From Acidobacteria subdivision 2 bacterium RH1 MAG20 (GTDB lineage Bacteria > Acidobacteriota > Terriglobia > Terriglobales > Acidobacteriaceae), in contig NFUO01000618.1 of assembly GCA_002197545.1 (NCBI GenBank), positions 1-61,821 of the forward strand: a DNA stretch of 61,821 bases. Direction: 5' to 3'. A program made the position numbers and the translations under genes. The notes under the pieces are model-generated. The model ran no database searches, was not told the origin of the DNA, and saw only the letters and a program-made list of their open reading frames with translations. Positions 7,752 to 18,206 of this stretch are shown one piece after another; position 1 is the first letter of the stretch, and the number at the start of each line of letters is the position of its first letter.

Positions 7752-10700
7752 CTAGGCCACGGCGCGGCGGTTCAGATTGACGCTGACGATCTTGCTGACA
7801 CCAGGCTCCTGCATCGTCACGCCATAGATGACGTCAGCCTGCGACATGGTGCGTTTGCTGTGGGTGATGACGACAAACTGAGTGGTAGCGGACATGTCGG
7901 CGATCAGCTTGGCAAACCGGCCCACGTTGGTCTCATCAAGCGGCGCATCGACTTCGTCGAGGATGCAGAACGGAGCGGGCTGGAACTGGAAGATACCGAC
8001 CAGCAGTGCCAGCGCGGTGAGCGCCTTTTCTCCTCCCGAGAGCAGCAGGATGTTCTGCAGCTTTTTGCCCGGAGGCGAGGCAAGAATGTCGATGCCGCTC
8101 TCGGCGGAGTTCTCAGCATCGGTGAGCCGCATGGAGGCCTGGCCGCCGCCGAAGAGCTTAGTGAAAGTGACGCCGAAGTTTTCATTGATGACCTTGAAGG
8201 CCTCGTCGAACTTCAGGCGGGAGACGTCGTCGATCTCTTTGATAGAGGCCTGCGTATTTTCGATGGAGTCGAGCAGGTCCTTGCGCTGCGTTTCGAGGAA
8301 GCTGTGACGCTGCGTAGTCTCGTTGTACTCCTCCAGCGCCATCATGTTGACTGGGCCCATGGCTTCGAGCCTCTGTTTTAGGGCACGAGACTCTTCTTCC
8401 TCGGTGGCGAGCGCCTCGCCTTCGATGCGGACGATGCTCGCATCTTCACGGAGAGAGACAGCCTCGACAGCGAGATCGTTGAGGCAGGTAGCCTCGATAT
8501 GCTCGATGTCCGAGGTGAGTTTGGCGGCGCGGGCGGTGAGCGCGGCGCGCTGCTCGCGAAGCGCCTCGGTCTCGTGACGTAGGGTGCGCAGGCGGCCATC
8601 AAGGTCGGCCATGGCGGTGCGCAGGGCGTTGGCTTCTTCGGTAAGGCGTGCGCCTTCGGCTACAGCAGTAGCGCGGAGTTCGGTAAGTTCGGCATGTTGC
8701 GTAGCCAGAGCAGCCGTCTCTTCCTCGCGGCGAAGTTTCTCCGAAGCTGCGGAGGCAAGCTGCTGATCGAGCTGCTGAATGCGCTGGTTCTGGCCGTTGT
8801 AGAGGCGAGTTGTCTGGTCGAAATTAGCCTGAGCGTTGCGGCGACGCTCTTCCAGACCGGCAAGATCGGCTGAGGCAGCCGCTGCTGCCTGCTGAAGCTG
8901 CTCGCGTTGGGCACGGAGTTCTTCAAGCTGGGCCAGAAGATCGGCAAGCGAGGCCTCAAGCGTGGCGCGTTCGGCCTCGAAGGCTGTGGCCTCCTGCTGG
9001 CGGCGCGAGATGAGGTCGGCCTTCTGGTTGCGAGCATCGCGGTTGCGTTCGCTGGTGAGCGACCAGTCGGCGAGACGGCGCTCGATACGAGCGGTCTCGG
9101 TCTCCATCTGCCGCAGAGCCGCGCCAGAGTTGGCAGACTCGCGCTCGGCCTCGCGGCGCTCGTTGGTCTTGTTTTCAATCATGGCGTTCAAGTCGGCGAT
9201 CTGGTGCTGAAGATCGGCAGTTTGCAGATCAGTCTGGGCCAGCTCCTGCTCGGCCTTTTCGATCTTCTGCTGAACTTCGGTCAACTCGCGCTTGAGAGCC
9301 AGCGGACCCTGCGCACGCGGACGTCCGCCAGTAACGGTGACGTTGTGGAAGGTCTCGCCCGTCGGAGAGAGAAAGAACGACTGCGGGTTCGACAGCGCCA
9401 GCGAGCGTGCGGTGTAGGAGTCGGGTGCGACATAGCCTTCGCGGAGCTTAGGCAGGATGACTTCAAGCGACCTGCCGAAGCCATCGAGAACACGAACACA
9501 ATCCTTGAGCGAAACAACACCTTCGATGCCTGCGGTGGCCGTCTGCGCCGCGCTGGTCATGCCTTCGGAGAACGGAAAGTTGGCCTGCGCATCGTTGGGA
9601 TGAACAAGAAACGTGGCGCGGCCGCTGACGTCGGTCTTGAGCAGGTTCATGCCTGCATCAGCGGCGTCCCAACTCTTGACGACAATGTAGTTGAGCTCGT
9701 CGCGCAGAAACTCGTCCACGACGCTTTCGTACTTGCCATCGACTTCGAGAAAATCCGCCAGGGTCCCCACAGGTGTAGTGCCGCTCAGCCCCGGATTGCT
9801 GGCATTGTGCTTAAAAATATTGCGAACAGTATCGGTGGAGTAGCTGTGCTCGCGAATGAGCGCGTCAAGCGAACTGCGGCGGCCATTGAGGCTGGCCACT
9901 TCGCCGCGAAGCTGGTCGCCGTGGCGTTTGCTCTGCGACTCCTCGGCACGGCGGCCTTCGATCTGGAGGCGAAGGTCGGCGATCTCGGCTTCGAGCCGCT
10001 TGAGCCGCTCAGTGACGGACTCGAACGATAACTTGACCTGCCCACGCTGCAGGCCAAGAGTCTCAAGCTCCTGCCGCGCAATGTCAGACTCCGAGAGCAA
10101 CCGCTCGGCCTCGCGGTCGAGGCCAGCCAGCGCCGCTTCGGCCTGTGCCTGTTCATTGCGCGTCTGCGAGATGCGTTGCACCAACTGCATCGTAGCGCGG
10201 CGGTTCTGCTCGGCCTGCTGTTCGGCAGAGGCAAGGGCGCGAACGGCCTCCTGCGCCTGCTGCTGATGGAGCTGCGCAGCTTCTCGCGATCCGGTGGATT
10301 CGGCGGTCGCATTTTCGAGGAAGCTGCGGTGCTGCTCAAGTTCTCCGCTCAAGGTGGCAAGCTGTTCGCGGGCCTGTGCCAGATCGTCCGCGCCGGATGC
10401 AAGGCGGCCTGTCAGCTCGGAGATGCGGTCGGCGTTTGCGGCGGAGCGAGCGGTGATGCGCTCGAGCTCGACCGCAGACTGATTGGCCTGCGATCCAGAC
10501 TCACGGATCTGCTGATCGAGCGTATAGCCGGTGCGGATGCCTTCGGTATGCTCGGCGTCCATCTCCTCGACAGTAGCGGCCTGCGCATCAATCTGGGCGG
10601 CAAGCGCAGTAATTTTTTCGGTAGTAGCAGTCTGCTCGGTGTCGAGCTGCGACATGCGGCTGGCAAGCACAACGCGGAGCCGCGTCCGAAGCTCATCGCG

Positions 10701-11621
10701 CAGCGCGCCGTAGCGCTCTGCCTTCGAGGCCTGACGCTTGAGCGTGGTCATCTGCCGGGTGACTTCGTCGAAGATGTCGTTGACGCGGGAGAGGTTCTGC
10801 TTGGCGGATTCAAGCCGAAGTTCGGCGAGGCGCTTTTTGGTCTTGAAGCGGGTGATGCCGGCGGCCTCTTCGACGATGGCGCGACGGTCGTGGGGTTTGC
10901 CGGCGAGGATCTGTCCGATGCGCTCCTGGCCGATGATGGCGTAAGAATCGCCACCGAGGCCGGTGCCCATGAAGATATCTTGAATATCGCGGAGACGGCA
11001 GATCTTGCCGTTGAGTAGATATTCGGAGTCACCCGAGCGAAACAGGCGGCGGGTGATCGTGAGTTCACCGGCGCGAACCGGAGCGCGGCCAAACTTGCGG
11101 CGGCGGATCTTGAGGACGACAGTATTGTTCGCGGCTGCGCTGGCCTCGCCCTCGGCCTCTGCTGCGGGCACGATTTGCGGACCTTTAGTTTCGCCTTCAA
11201 TGACGGTGCCAGGCTGGGCTTCGGCGACGGCGTCTTCGGTCTCGGCGGCGTTCTGTTGGCGAAGTGAGGTCTCGTCCCAGTCGGTGGGCAGGCCTTCGTC
11301 GATGATGATCTCGGGCTCGTCGCCAAGGCTGGCGCCATCGTAGACCTCGGGATCGACCAGCGTGAGCGAAACCTCGGCCATGCCGGTGGGCTTGCGGTCA
11401 CGAGTGCCGGCAAAGATGACGTCTTCCATCTTGATGCCGCGCAGGCTCTTGGCGGACTGCTCCCCGAGCACCCACGTGATGGCGTCGGAAATATTGGATT
11501 TCCCGCAGCCGTTGGGGCCCACGATGGCGGCAATGCCTTCGCCGGAGAGCTGGACCTCGGTGCGGTCGCAGAAGGATTTGAAGCCGAGGATCTGGACTTT
11601 CTTGAGCTTGAGCAAAGGCAC
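7752..11621 (-). CDS. smc: Chromosome segregation protein SMC
   Basis: About 1289 residues. SMC ATPases dimerise and, with ScpA/ScpB, load onto and compact the chromosome. Seen: Walker A GPNGCGKSN in the head start ILGFKSFCDRTEV; long coiled coils rich in Ala, Glu, Gln and Leu; a hinge around FLEVDGKYESVVDEFL; and the C-terminal signature LLSGGEKALTALALL with Walker B FCILDEVDAPLDETN. The GTG at 11621 is chosen because family proteins start about six residues before the first beta strand; the frame is open to TTG 11711. Odd point: an acidic, Ala-rich insertion of about 80 residues (about 11076-11351) separates VSLTLVDPE from ITRRLFRSGDSEYLLNG in the N-terminal head. No scp gene is adjacent. 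Confidence 0.96.
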   Translation of the reverse strand: MPLLKLKKVQILGFKSFCDRTEVQLSGEGIAAIVGPNGCGKSNISDAITWVLGEQSAKSLRGIKMEDVIFAGTRDRKPTGMAEVSLTLVDPEVYDGASLGDEPEIIIDEGLPTDWDETSLRQQNAAETEDAVAEAQPGTVIEGETKGPQIVPAAEAEGEASAAANNTVVLKIRRRKFGRAPVRAGELTITRRLFRSGDSEYLLNGKICRLRDIQDIFMGTGLGGDSYAIIGQERIGQILAGKPHDRRAIVEEAAGITRFKTKKRLAELRLESAKQNLSRVNDIFDEVTRQMTTLKRQASKAERYGALRDELRTRLRVVLASRMSQLDTEQTATTEKITALAAQIDAQAATVEEMDAEHTEGIRTGYTLDQQIRESGSQANQSAVELERITARSAANADRISELTGRLASGADDLAQAREQLATLSGELEQHRSFLENATAESTGSREAAQLHQQQAQEAVRALASAEQQAEQNRRATMQLVQRISQTRNEQAQAEAALAGLDREAERLLSESDIARQELETLGLQRGQVKLSFESVTERLKRLEAEIADLRLQIEGRRAEESQSKRHGDQLRGEVASLNGRRSSLDALIREHSYSTDTVRNIFKHNASNPGLSGTTPVGTLADFLEVDGKYESVVDEFLRDELNYIVVKSWDAADAGMNLLKTDVSGRATFLVHPNDAQANFPFSEGMTSAAQTATAGIEGVVSLKDCVRVLDGFGRSLEVILPKLREGYVAPDSYTARSLALSNPQSFFLSPTGETFHNVTVTGGRPRAQGPLALKRELTEVQQKIEKAEQELAQTDLQTADLQHQIADLNAMIENKTNERREAERESANSGAALRQMETETARIERRLADWSLTSERNRDARNQKADLISRRQQEATAFEAERATLEASLADLLAQLEELRAQREQLQQAAAAASADLAGLEERRRNAQANFDQTTRLYNGQNQRIQQLDQQLASAASEKLRREEETAALATQHAELTELRATAVAEGARLTEEANALRTAMADLDGRLRTLRHETEALREQRAALTARAAKLTSDIEHIEATCLNDLAVEAVSLREDASIVRIEGEALATEEEESRALKQRLEAMGPVNMMALEEYNETTQRHSFLETQRKDLLDSIENTQASIKEIDDVSRLKFDEAFKVINENFGVTFTKLFGGGQASMRLTDAENSAESGIDILASPPGKKLQNILLLSGGEKALTALALLVGIFQFQPAPFCILDEVDAPLDETNVGRFAKLIADMSATTQFVVITHSKRTMSQADVIYGVTMQEPGVSKIVSVNLNRRAVA

Positions 11622-11711
11622 CTCTGCGGCGAGACTGGGGAGTTGCAGATAGTATCTCGCCCCTGTTGTTAAGACTGAATCAACTTTAGTCGTGGCCGGG
11701 TTTGGAATCAA

Positions 11712-12046
11712 CGGTTACAACACTACTGATTGTGGATAAGAAGGTAGTAATACCACAAATGGGTAGCATTGGCAGGAATCAGGGAATTTACGCCGCACCA
11801 CCATGGCTTTCGACAGAAGCGGTCTGCACCCAATATTAATACAAGTCACAGAAGGGACGGACCTTCAACCGAGTAGGTCTCACTTGCAAGGAGCACAGCG
11901 GCGTTTCTATAATTCGCATCATTACCCCAGGGCGCAAAATTCGGACTTCAACGGAACAGATCGCAAGGTCGGCGCTGACGAACGACGACGGGTGAATGCA
12001 TTTGTGATTCGCCAGAGTGCATGTTGTGGGTTATGTTGTAAAGACA
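11712..12046. other. Intergenic region between smc and the 12105 gene
   Basis: About 330 bases between the divergent smc and 12105 genes. The longest plus-strand frame here (11803-12093) has no recognisable protein features, no ribosome site and poor codon use. AT-rich stretches near 11705-11770 could hold the smc promoter, but I cannot point to a convincing -35/-10 pair. Nothing else is visible. Confidence 0.5.
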
Positions 12047-12075
12047 TTGACCGGAAGTACCGGTGTCGGTATATG
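12047..12075 (+). promoter_or_regulatory. Candidate promoter of the secreted repeat protein gene
   Basis: TTGACC (12047-12052), 17-bp spacer, TATATG (12070-12075). The spacer contains CCGG-AAGTA-CCGG, a short inverted repeat that could be an operator. The start codon of the next gene is 30 bases downstream. Confidence 0.45.
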
Positions 12076-12104
12076 AACAAAGAGACTTACTGAGGAGCAT
12101 GGGA

Positions 12105-13568
12105 ATGAACAAGGTAGTCGTTGCGTCTCTCCTGGCGGTTGCAAGCATCGCGGTTGGTGGGCGGAGTGTGGTTGCGCAGGCACCGGCAAGTTCGGATGCA
12201 AGTGCGCAGTCGAGTGGTGGGGTCCAGATGTCCCCAGCGGAATATAAGGCTTATAACGATGCGATTGGTCAGACAACGCCGCAGGCAAAAGCTGCTGCGC
12301 TGGAAACATATCTGACGACGTATCCAAATTCTGCGGTGAAGGCATCGACGCTGCAGATGCTGATGCAGACATATAGCTCGTTCGATCCGGCCAAGAGTTT
12401 GAGCGCGGCGGACCGTCTGCTGCAGGTGCAACCCGATAACCTGGCGGCGTTGACGTATGAGGTCTTCCTGCATACGCAGGACGCGAACAAGGCGACAGAC
12501 CCTGCGGCGAAGCAGGCAGCGTTCGATGCGGCCGCTGGTTTTGCGCAGAAGGGGCTGGCGGCAACCAAGCCTGCGGACGTGAGCGACGCGGACTTCCAAA
12601 AAATGAAGACGAGCGTGACGCCGACTTTCTACAGTGCGATCGCCGCGGATGCGGCCAACAAGAAAGACATGAAGACGGCGATCGCGAGCTATACCGAAGA
12701 GTTGAAGGCGGCCCCGCCGGCAGCGACGACAACTCCGGGAGTGACGCTTCAGGATACCTACCAGCTGGGCTTGGCGTACTATCAGGCGACGCCGCCCGAT
12801 TATCTGAACTGCACCTGGTTTACATCGCGCGCGGCAGCCTTCGCTCCCGAGCCATACAAGAGTGAGTTCCTGAAGGTGGCTACCTATTGCTACAAGAGAT
12901 ATCACGGCAATGCGGATGGCTATGATGCCGTGACCGCTGCTGTGCAGACCAGTCTTTTCCCGCCGCCAACCTTCGCTTCCTCGGTCAAGCCGGCGCCTTC
13001 GCCTGCGGACATCGTGGCTCAGGTCATTGCAACCACGCCGGACCTGGAAACGCTGGCAGTCAGCGACAAGGAATTCATCCTGCAGAACGGCAAGCCTGCT
13101 GATGCTGCAAAGGTCTGGGACACGATCAAGGGAAAGTCGGTTCAGTTGCCGGATGTCACGGTAGTCGCGGCAACGGACACATCGATCCAGGTCTCGGTCT
13201 CTGACGATGCGGTCGCGTCGAAGACGGCGGACTTCACCTTCAATATGAAGGAGCCATTGAAGACTGTCCCCGCGCCAGGAACCAAGGTGACGTTGTCCGG
13301 CACCTACGCTTCTTATACGGTAGGCGGAGTGACCCCGGCTGGCGAAACGGCAGCGGCGGCGCCTGCAACTCCTGCGGCTCCCGCACCTGGTGTCACGCCT
13401 GCTCCTGCTGCTTCTACTACGCCCGCTCCCGCCGCTGCCGCGACACCAGCTCCGGCTGCTGCTTCGGGTCCGGTAATGATCGTAATGAGCGATTCGGAGA
13501 TTGTCGAGCCGAAGAAGGCTCCGGTGAAGAGGGCACCTACGCATCGTCGTACTACTCGCAGCCGCTAG
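12105..13568 (+). CDS. Secreted helical-repeat protein with Pro/Ala-rich C-terminal tail, function unknown
   Basis: 487 residues. The second ATG (12105) is chosen because GAGGAG lies 7 bases upstream; the ATG at 12099 is too close to it. A signal peptide (MNKVVVASLLAVASIAVGG, cleavage near VVAQA) is followed by repeated helix pairs of tetratricopeptide style (about 35-240), e.g. LETYLTTYPNSAVKAS and AADRLLQVQPDNLAALTY. The last ~100 residues are a low-complexity Ala/Pro/Thr linker ending in a basic tail (KRAPTHRRTTRSR), suggesting contact with the cell wall or nucleic acid. Probably periplasmic. No enzymatic motif seen. Single gene followed by a strong terminator. Confidence 0.8.
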   Translation: MNKVVVASLLAVASIAVGGRSVVAQAPASSDASAQSSGGVQMSPAEYKAYNDAIGQTTPQAKAAALETYLTTYPNSAVKASTLQMLMQTYSSFDPAKSLSAADRLLQVQPDNLAALTYEVFLHTQDANKATDPAAKQAAFDAAAGFAQKGLAATKPADVSDADFQKMKTSVTPTFYSAIAADAANKKDMKTAIASYTEELKAAPPAATTTPGVTLQDTYQLGLAYYQATPPDYLNCTWFTSRAAAFAPEPYKSEFLKVATYCYKRYHGNADGYDAVTAAVQTSLFPPPTFASSVKPAPSPADIVAQVIATTPDLETLAVSDKEFILQNGKPADAAKVWDTIKGKSVQLPDVTVVAATDTSIQVSVSDDAVASKTADFTFNMKEPLKTVPAPGTKVTLSGTYASYTVGGVTPAGETAAAAPATPAAPAPGVTPAPAASTTPAPAAAATPAPAAASGPVMIVMSDSEIVEPKKAPVKRAPTHRRTTRSR

Positions 13569-13586
13569 AGATGGCGTCGGCGATAA

Positions 13587-13616
13587 AGAAGAGGCAGCCT
13601 CAGGGCTGCCTCTTCT
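13587..13616 (+). terminator. Rho-independent-type hairpin
   Basis: A perfect 13-bp stem, AGAAGAGGCAGCC (13587-13599) with GGCTGCCTCTTCT (13604-13616), closes a TCAG tetraloop 19 bp after the stop at 13568. The downstream T run is weak (GCGTTTGG). Confidence 0.75.
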
Positions 13617-13817
13617 GCGTTTGGAGCGTTAGAAGCGCCAACGACGCGCTCTATACCAGCATGGGGCAAAGGCTCTATCTGAAAAAGATCGCTATTTTGA
13701 AAGCGTGCCGCTTCAGCCGCGCCGTAAGCTGAGGGAATTTTTCCGTGCCGCAAATGATTTTTTTCACCCGCAGTGCTCTGAGTAAATGGAATATATCCTA
13801 CGCAACTAGTAGCAATA
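13617..13817. other. Intergenic spacer between two terminators
   Basis: About 200 bases between the rightward terminator at 13587 and the leftward one at 13818. No gene, repeat or RNA structure is evident. Confidence 0.5.
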
Positions 13818-13847
13818 ACAAAGCCCCCGCCAAAACGGGGGCTTTGT
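13818..13847 (-). terminator. Terminator of the ATP synthase Fo operon
   Basis: Perfect 12-bp stem ACAAAGCCCCCG / CGGGGGCTTTGT with a 6-base loop; read leftwards it is followed by TATTGCTACT. It lies 24 bp beyond the atpE stop, so the Fo transcript ends here and does not continue into F1 genes. Confidence 0.8.
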
Positions 13848-13871
13848 CGACAACCAAACCAGACCCGAAGC

Positions 13872-14183
13872 TCAGGGCGTGACCTTCAGGAAGATGATGA
13901 CGAAGGTGAACAGCGCGAGCGACTCGATGAACGCGAGTCCAAGAATTAGGAAGATGAAGATTCCAGGGCGTGCACCCGGGTTACGCGCCAGCGCCTCGGT
14001 TGCCGAAGCCGTCGCCTTACCCTGACCCAGGCCGCAAAGACCCGCAGCCAACGCCATGCCCAGACCGGCAGCCAGCGGAACCCACTGTCCGGCGTTCGGG
14101 CCATTCGCTGTGCTCTGCGCAAAAGCCGGCGATGCAAACAGCAGCGCGGCCAACGACATAAACATAAATTGCAACTTCTGCAT
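13872..14183 (-). CDS. atpE: ATP synthase subunit c
   Basis: 103 residues, longer than the usual ~80 because of a cleavable-looking N-terminus (MQKLQFMFMSLAALLFASPAFAQ). Two membrane hairpin helices follow: GLGMALAAGLCGLGQGKA and a second with the proton-binding Glu in AFIESLALFTFV, joined by the polar loop ARNPGARPG that contacts subunits gamma and epsilon. The c-ring rotates as ions pass. The Gln in GQGKA and Ser after the Glu occur in sodium-type rings, but Thr is replaced by Leu, so ion choice cannot be read safely. Last gene of the atpZ-atpI-atpB-atpE operon. Confidence 0.95.
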   Translation of the reverse strand: MQKLQFMFMSLAALLFASPAFAQSTANGPNAGQWVPLAAGLGMALAAGLCGLGQGKATASATEALARNPGARPGIFIFLILGLAFIESLALFTFVIIFLKVTP

Positions 14184-14310
14184 TGTTACTCCTGTCTCCC
14201 GTCGAATACGCCCCCAGTGGGTGGTTGATGCTCACCGTGCTGGCACCCTCACGCTATGCGGCGTTGTTACCTGCCGCGAAGAGGGAGTCCCTCCGCGGCA
14301 AACTCAAACT

Positions 14311-15042
14311 CTAATGGTCCTGCGCAACAGCCAGCGACAGATAGATCGCTGCCAGCAGGAAAAACACATATGCCTGAATAATGGCCACGCCAAGATGCAG
14401 GCCGAGAAACACCAGCGGAATCCCGATCGGCACCAGAGAGAAGAACGCCAGCGTCAGCAGATCGCCCGCAAACATATTGGCGTACAACCGGACCGTCAGT
14501 GAAAGAATACGCGCGAAGTGGGAGATGATCTCAATCGGCAGCAGCAGCGGATACAGCCACCACACCGGCCCCAGAAACTGTTTGATATACGCAAAGCCAT
14601 GCGCCCGGATACCGTGGTAGTGGTAGTAGATAAACGTCACCAGAGCGAACCCCAGCGGCACCACGACGTTCGCTGTAGGCGACTCCAGCCCCGGAATCAA
14701 ACCCAGCAGGTTGCACAGCAGGATGAATAGCAGAAGCACCGTCAGGTAGCCGGTAAACCGCTCGGAGCCGTGCCCGATGATCTGCTCGCCCTGTTCCGAA
14801 ACAAACTCATGCGTCATCTCAGCGAGGTGCTGCACCGCGCTAGGCTTCTCGACGCTCAACGTCAGGCGCACCACGATGAAGTAGGTCGCTAGGACGAAGA
14901 ACACCAGCAACTCCATCGCAAATGCATCCGTAATCGGCGCAGCGGGATACTTCGGCTGAATATGCAACGCATGAAGCAGCGAATCGACCGGGCCGGCAAA
15001 GTGAGCGTTCAGAAGTTGTGTAATCGATGATTGTGTCGGCAT
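14311..15042 (-). CDS. atpB: ATP synthase subunit a
   Basis: 243 residues from ATG 15042; the frame is open to TTG 15084 (257 residues), which would leave only 7 bp after atpI. Neither start has a clear Shine-Dalgarno, and a run of nine T precedes the ATG. Five or six membrane segments. The essential Arg that faces the c-ring Glu is in SLTVRLYANMFAGDLL, and the next conserved helix is GLHLGVAIIQAYVFFLLAAIYL. It forms the ion half-channels in the inner membrane. A 127-bp spacer separates it from atpE. Confidence 0.95.
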   Translation of the reverse strand: MPTQSSITQLLNAHFAGPVDSLLHALHIQPKYPAAPITDAFAMELLVFFVLATYFIVVRLTLSVEKPSAVQHLAEMTHEFVSEQGEQIIGHGSERFTGYLTVLLLFILLCNLLGLIPGLESPTANVVVPLGFALVTFIYYHYHGIRAHGFAYIKQFLGPVWWLYPLLLPIEIISHFARILSLTVRLYANMFAGDLLTLAFFSLVPIGIPLVFLGLHLGVAIIQAYVFFLLAAIYLSLAVAQDH

Positions 15043-15091
15043 ATAAAAAAAAATAAACAGAAGCTTTTGTTTTTGCAGATTCAAGCCCGGT

Positions 15092-15523
15092 CTAGACCGT
15101 CCACGCCTTCATAAGCCTCAACCCCTCCACCGCAAGTGCAAACACTCCCAGTGCAAGGCCAGCGGCGAGCGCGTAGACCGAACCATTCAGATACTTTAGG
15201 CTAACATAAAGCAGCACAATTGCGCCCCCCAGCCGCACGAAGAACCCCACGAGCACCATCGCCATCGGCCGCGCCGTCTCGCCGCCATCCATCCGCACCA
15301 TCACCGCTGACATCAGACGTAGCCACTCAAACAGCCCCGAGCCAGAAATCACCGCGCCCACCACCAGCAGCACCGCGCTTGGCCATCCCACCTTCCACCA
15401 CACCAGCGGGGCCGCCGCCACGGCAATGATCGCCAGCAGCCGCAGCGCGCTCCAGATCGTCCGCTTGAAGTCCGCGTCGGTATAGCTGTCAATTGACTTC
15501 ACAAAATCACCCTCATCTCTCAT
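15092..15523 (-). CDS. atpI: ATP synthase I-like membrane protein
   Basis: 143 residues with four hydrophobic segments (about 25-45, 50-68, 85-105, 112-132). The pattern and its position between atpZ and atpB fit the AtpI (ATP synthase I) family, which helps assemble the c-ring or carries divalent cations. The start overlaps the atpZ stop by 4 bp (translational coupling). Sequence similarity to E. coli UncI is weak, so the call leans on context. Confidence 0.75.
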   Translation of the reverse strand: MRDEGDFVKSIDSYTDADFKRTIWSALRLLAIIAVAAAPLVWWKVGWPSAVLLVVGAVISGSGLFEWLRLMSAVMVRMDGGETARPMAMVLVGFFVRLGGAIVLLYVSLKYLNGSVYALAAGLALGVFALAVEGLRLMKAWTV

Positions 15524-15780
15524 TTATCGTTTTTCAAAAAGCGCGAAGCTGTCGTAAAGATCTGTACAAAGCCCGCCACAGCACCCAGCACGATCCCCGC
15601 AATCGAGATCCAGTCCTGGTGAAAGTGCTTGTCCAGCCACGCCCCAATCAGCCATCCGATCAGGCATCCCGCCGGCAGAGCAATCGCCAGTTGAATCATC
15701 GACTCGGCCTTGACCAGGTCGCCCAGCGGGCCTTTGCCCCCGCCGCCTGCGTTGCCTTTTCCTGTTTTGTCATCCGCCAT
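15520..15780 (-). CDS. atpZ: AtpZ/AtpI family Fo assembly protein
   Basis: 86 residues: a Gly/Lys-rich soluble N-terminus, then two membrane helices with GCLIGWLIGAWLDKHFHQD between them and GIVLGAVAGFVQI in the second. This is the typical AtpZ hairpin (G-x3-G-x-WLD motif) found at the head of bacterial atp operons, involved with AtpI in Mg/Ca transport or c-ring assembly. It is the first gene of this operon; the divergent LprI-like gene starts 85 bp away. Confidence 0.82.
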   Translation of the reverse strand: MADDKTGKGNAGGGGKGPLGDLVKAESMIQLAIALPAGCLIGWLIGAWLDKHFHQDWISIAGIVLGAVAGFVQIFTTASRFLKNDK

Positions 15781-15864
15781 AGCCCACCATTACATCATGC
15801 AAACATAGTCAGGGACACCCGCAATGTCTGCGCGTTACTCTATACAAGGAGAGAAGCCCGCACA

Positions 15865-16224
15865 ATGCCCCGTCCAACGCTCTCGCTTCCGTCCTCTCTG
15901 CTCGTGGCCGGCCTCTTTTTGCTTGCTCCTCCTGCCTTCTCCCTACCTATCAATTGCGCTAAAGCCGTCACCGCAAACGAAAAAACCATCTGCTCCGATC
16001 CAGCCCTCATCCAGGCCGACGCCCGCATGGACACGCTCTACAATCTCTCCCTTCACTTCGTCGCCATGGGCACACGCGGCGACCTGCAGGACCAGCAGCC
16101 CATCTGGGTCCGCCAGCGCGAAGCCTGCGGCACCAGCAAGCCCTGCATTCGCGAAGCCTACAAGAAGCGCACCGCTGTCTTTGAGGCCATCATCAAGCGC
16201 GTCGAAACCTTCGGCCCCTTCTAA
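15865..16224 (+). CDS. LprI-like (DUF1311) secreted small protein
   Basis: 119 residues from ATG 15865, with AAGGAG about ten bases upstream. A signal peptide (SLLVAGLFLLAPPAFS) is followed by a compact Cys-rich domain with paired cysteines at INCAKAV, TICSDP, EACGTS and KPCIREAY and the pattern NEKTICSDPALIQADARMDTLY, matching the LprI/lysozyme-inhibitor-like family (PF07007 type). Members are periplasmic or lipoproteins, and some inhibit lysozyme; activity here is inferred. It stands alone, 58 bp before lysS. Confidence 0.8.
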   Translation: MPRPTLSLPSSLLVAGLFLLAPPAFSLPINCAKAVTANEKTICSDPALIQADARMDTLYNLSLHFVAMGTRGDLQDQQPIWVRQREACGTSKPCIREAYKKRTAVFEAIIKRVETFGPF

Positions 16225-16281
16225 CCTCCAACATCGCCGCTATACTGAAACTTCAACCCCATTTGCCTCAAAGGAAAACCC

Positions 16282-18090
<1,809 letters not shown>

Positions 18091-18118
18091 CTTTTCAGCA
18101 TGGTGCCTCTGATGGCAT

Positions 18119-18175
18119 TAGGTACCCCAAACCGCAGATTCCTCCGCTTCGCTGCGGAATGACAAGCAAAAGGAG
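18119..18175 (-). repeat. Dispersed repeat, reverse-complement copy (TGTCATTC ... GAATCTGCGG)
   Basis: Read on the minus strand it gives TTTTGCTTGTCATTC, CGCAGCGAAGCGG and GAATCTGCGGTTTGG, a relative of the GTCATTCTGAGCG repeats at 7629 and 38093. The inner CCGCTTCGCTGCGG can form a stem. It fills the space between lysS and the convergent Rrf2-type gene and may act as a bidirectional terminator. Confidence 0.6.
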
Positions 18176-18206
18176 ACCGACACGCTATACCAATGGGCAT
18201 TCTGCT

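Noticed and set aside
8907..11018. Long plus-strand frames opposite smc
   Set aside because: Antisense of the SMC coiled coil; no motif or ribosome site.
11803..12093. 97-codon frame upstream of the secreted repeat protein
   Set aside because: No ribosome site, mixed composition, crosses the candidate promoter.
12087..13544. 485-codon minus-strand frame opposite the secreted repeat protein
   Set aside because: Arg/Cys-rich composition, no signal or domain; the plus-strand gene has a ribosome site, signal peptide and terminator.
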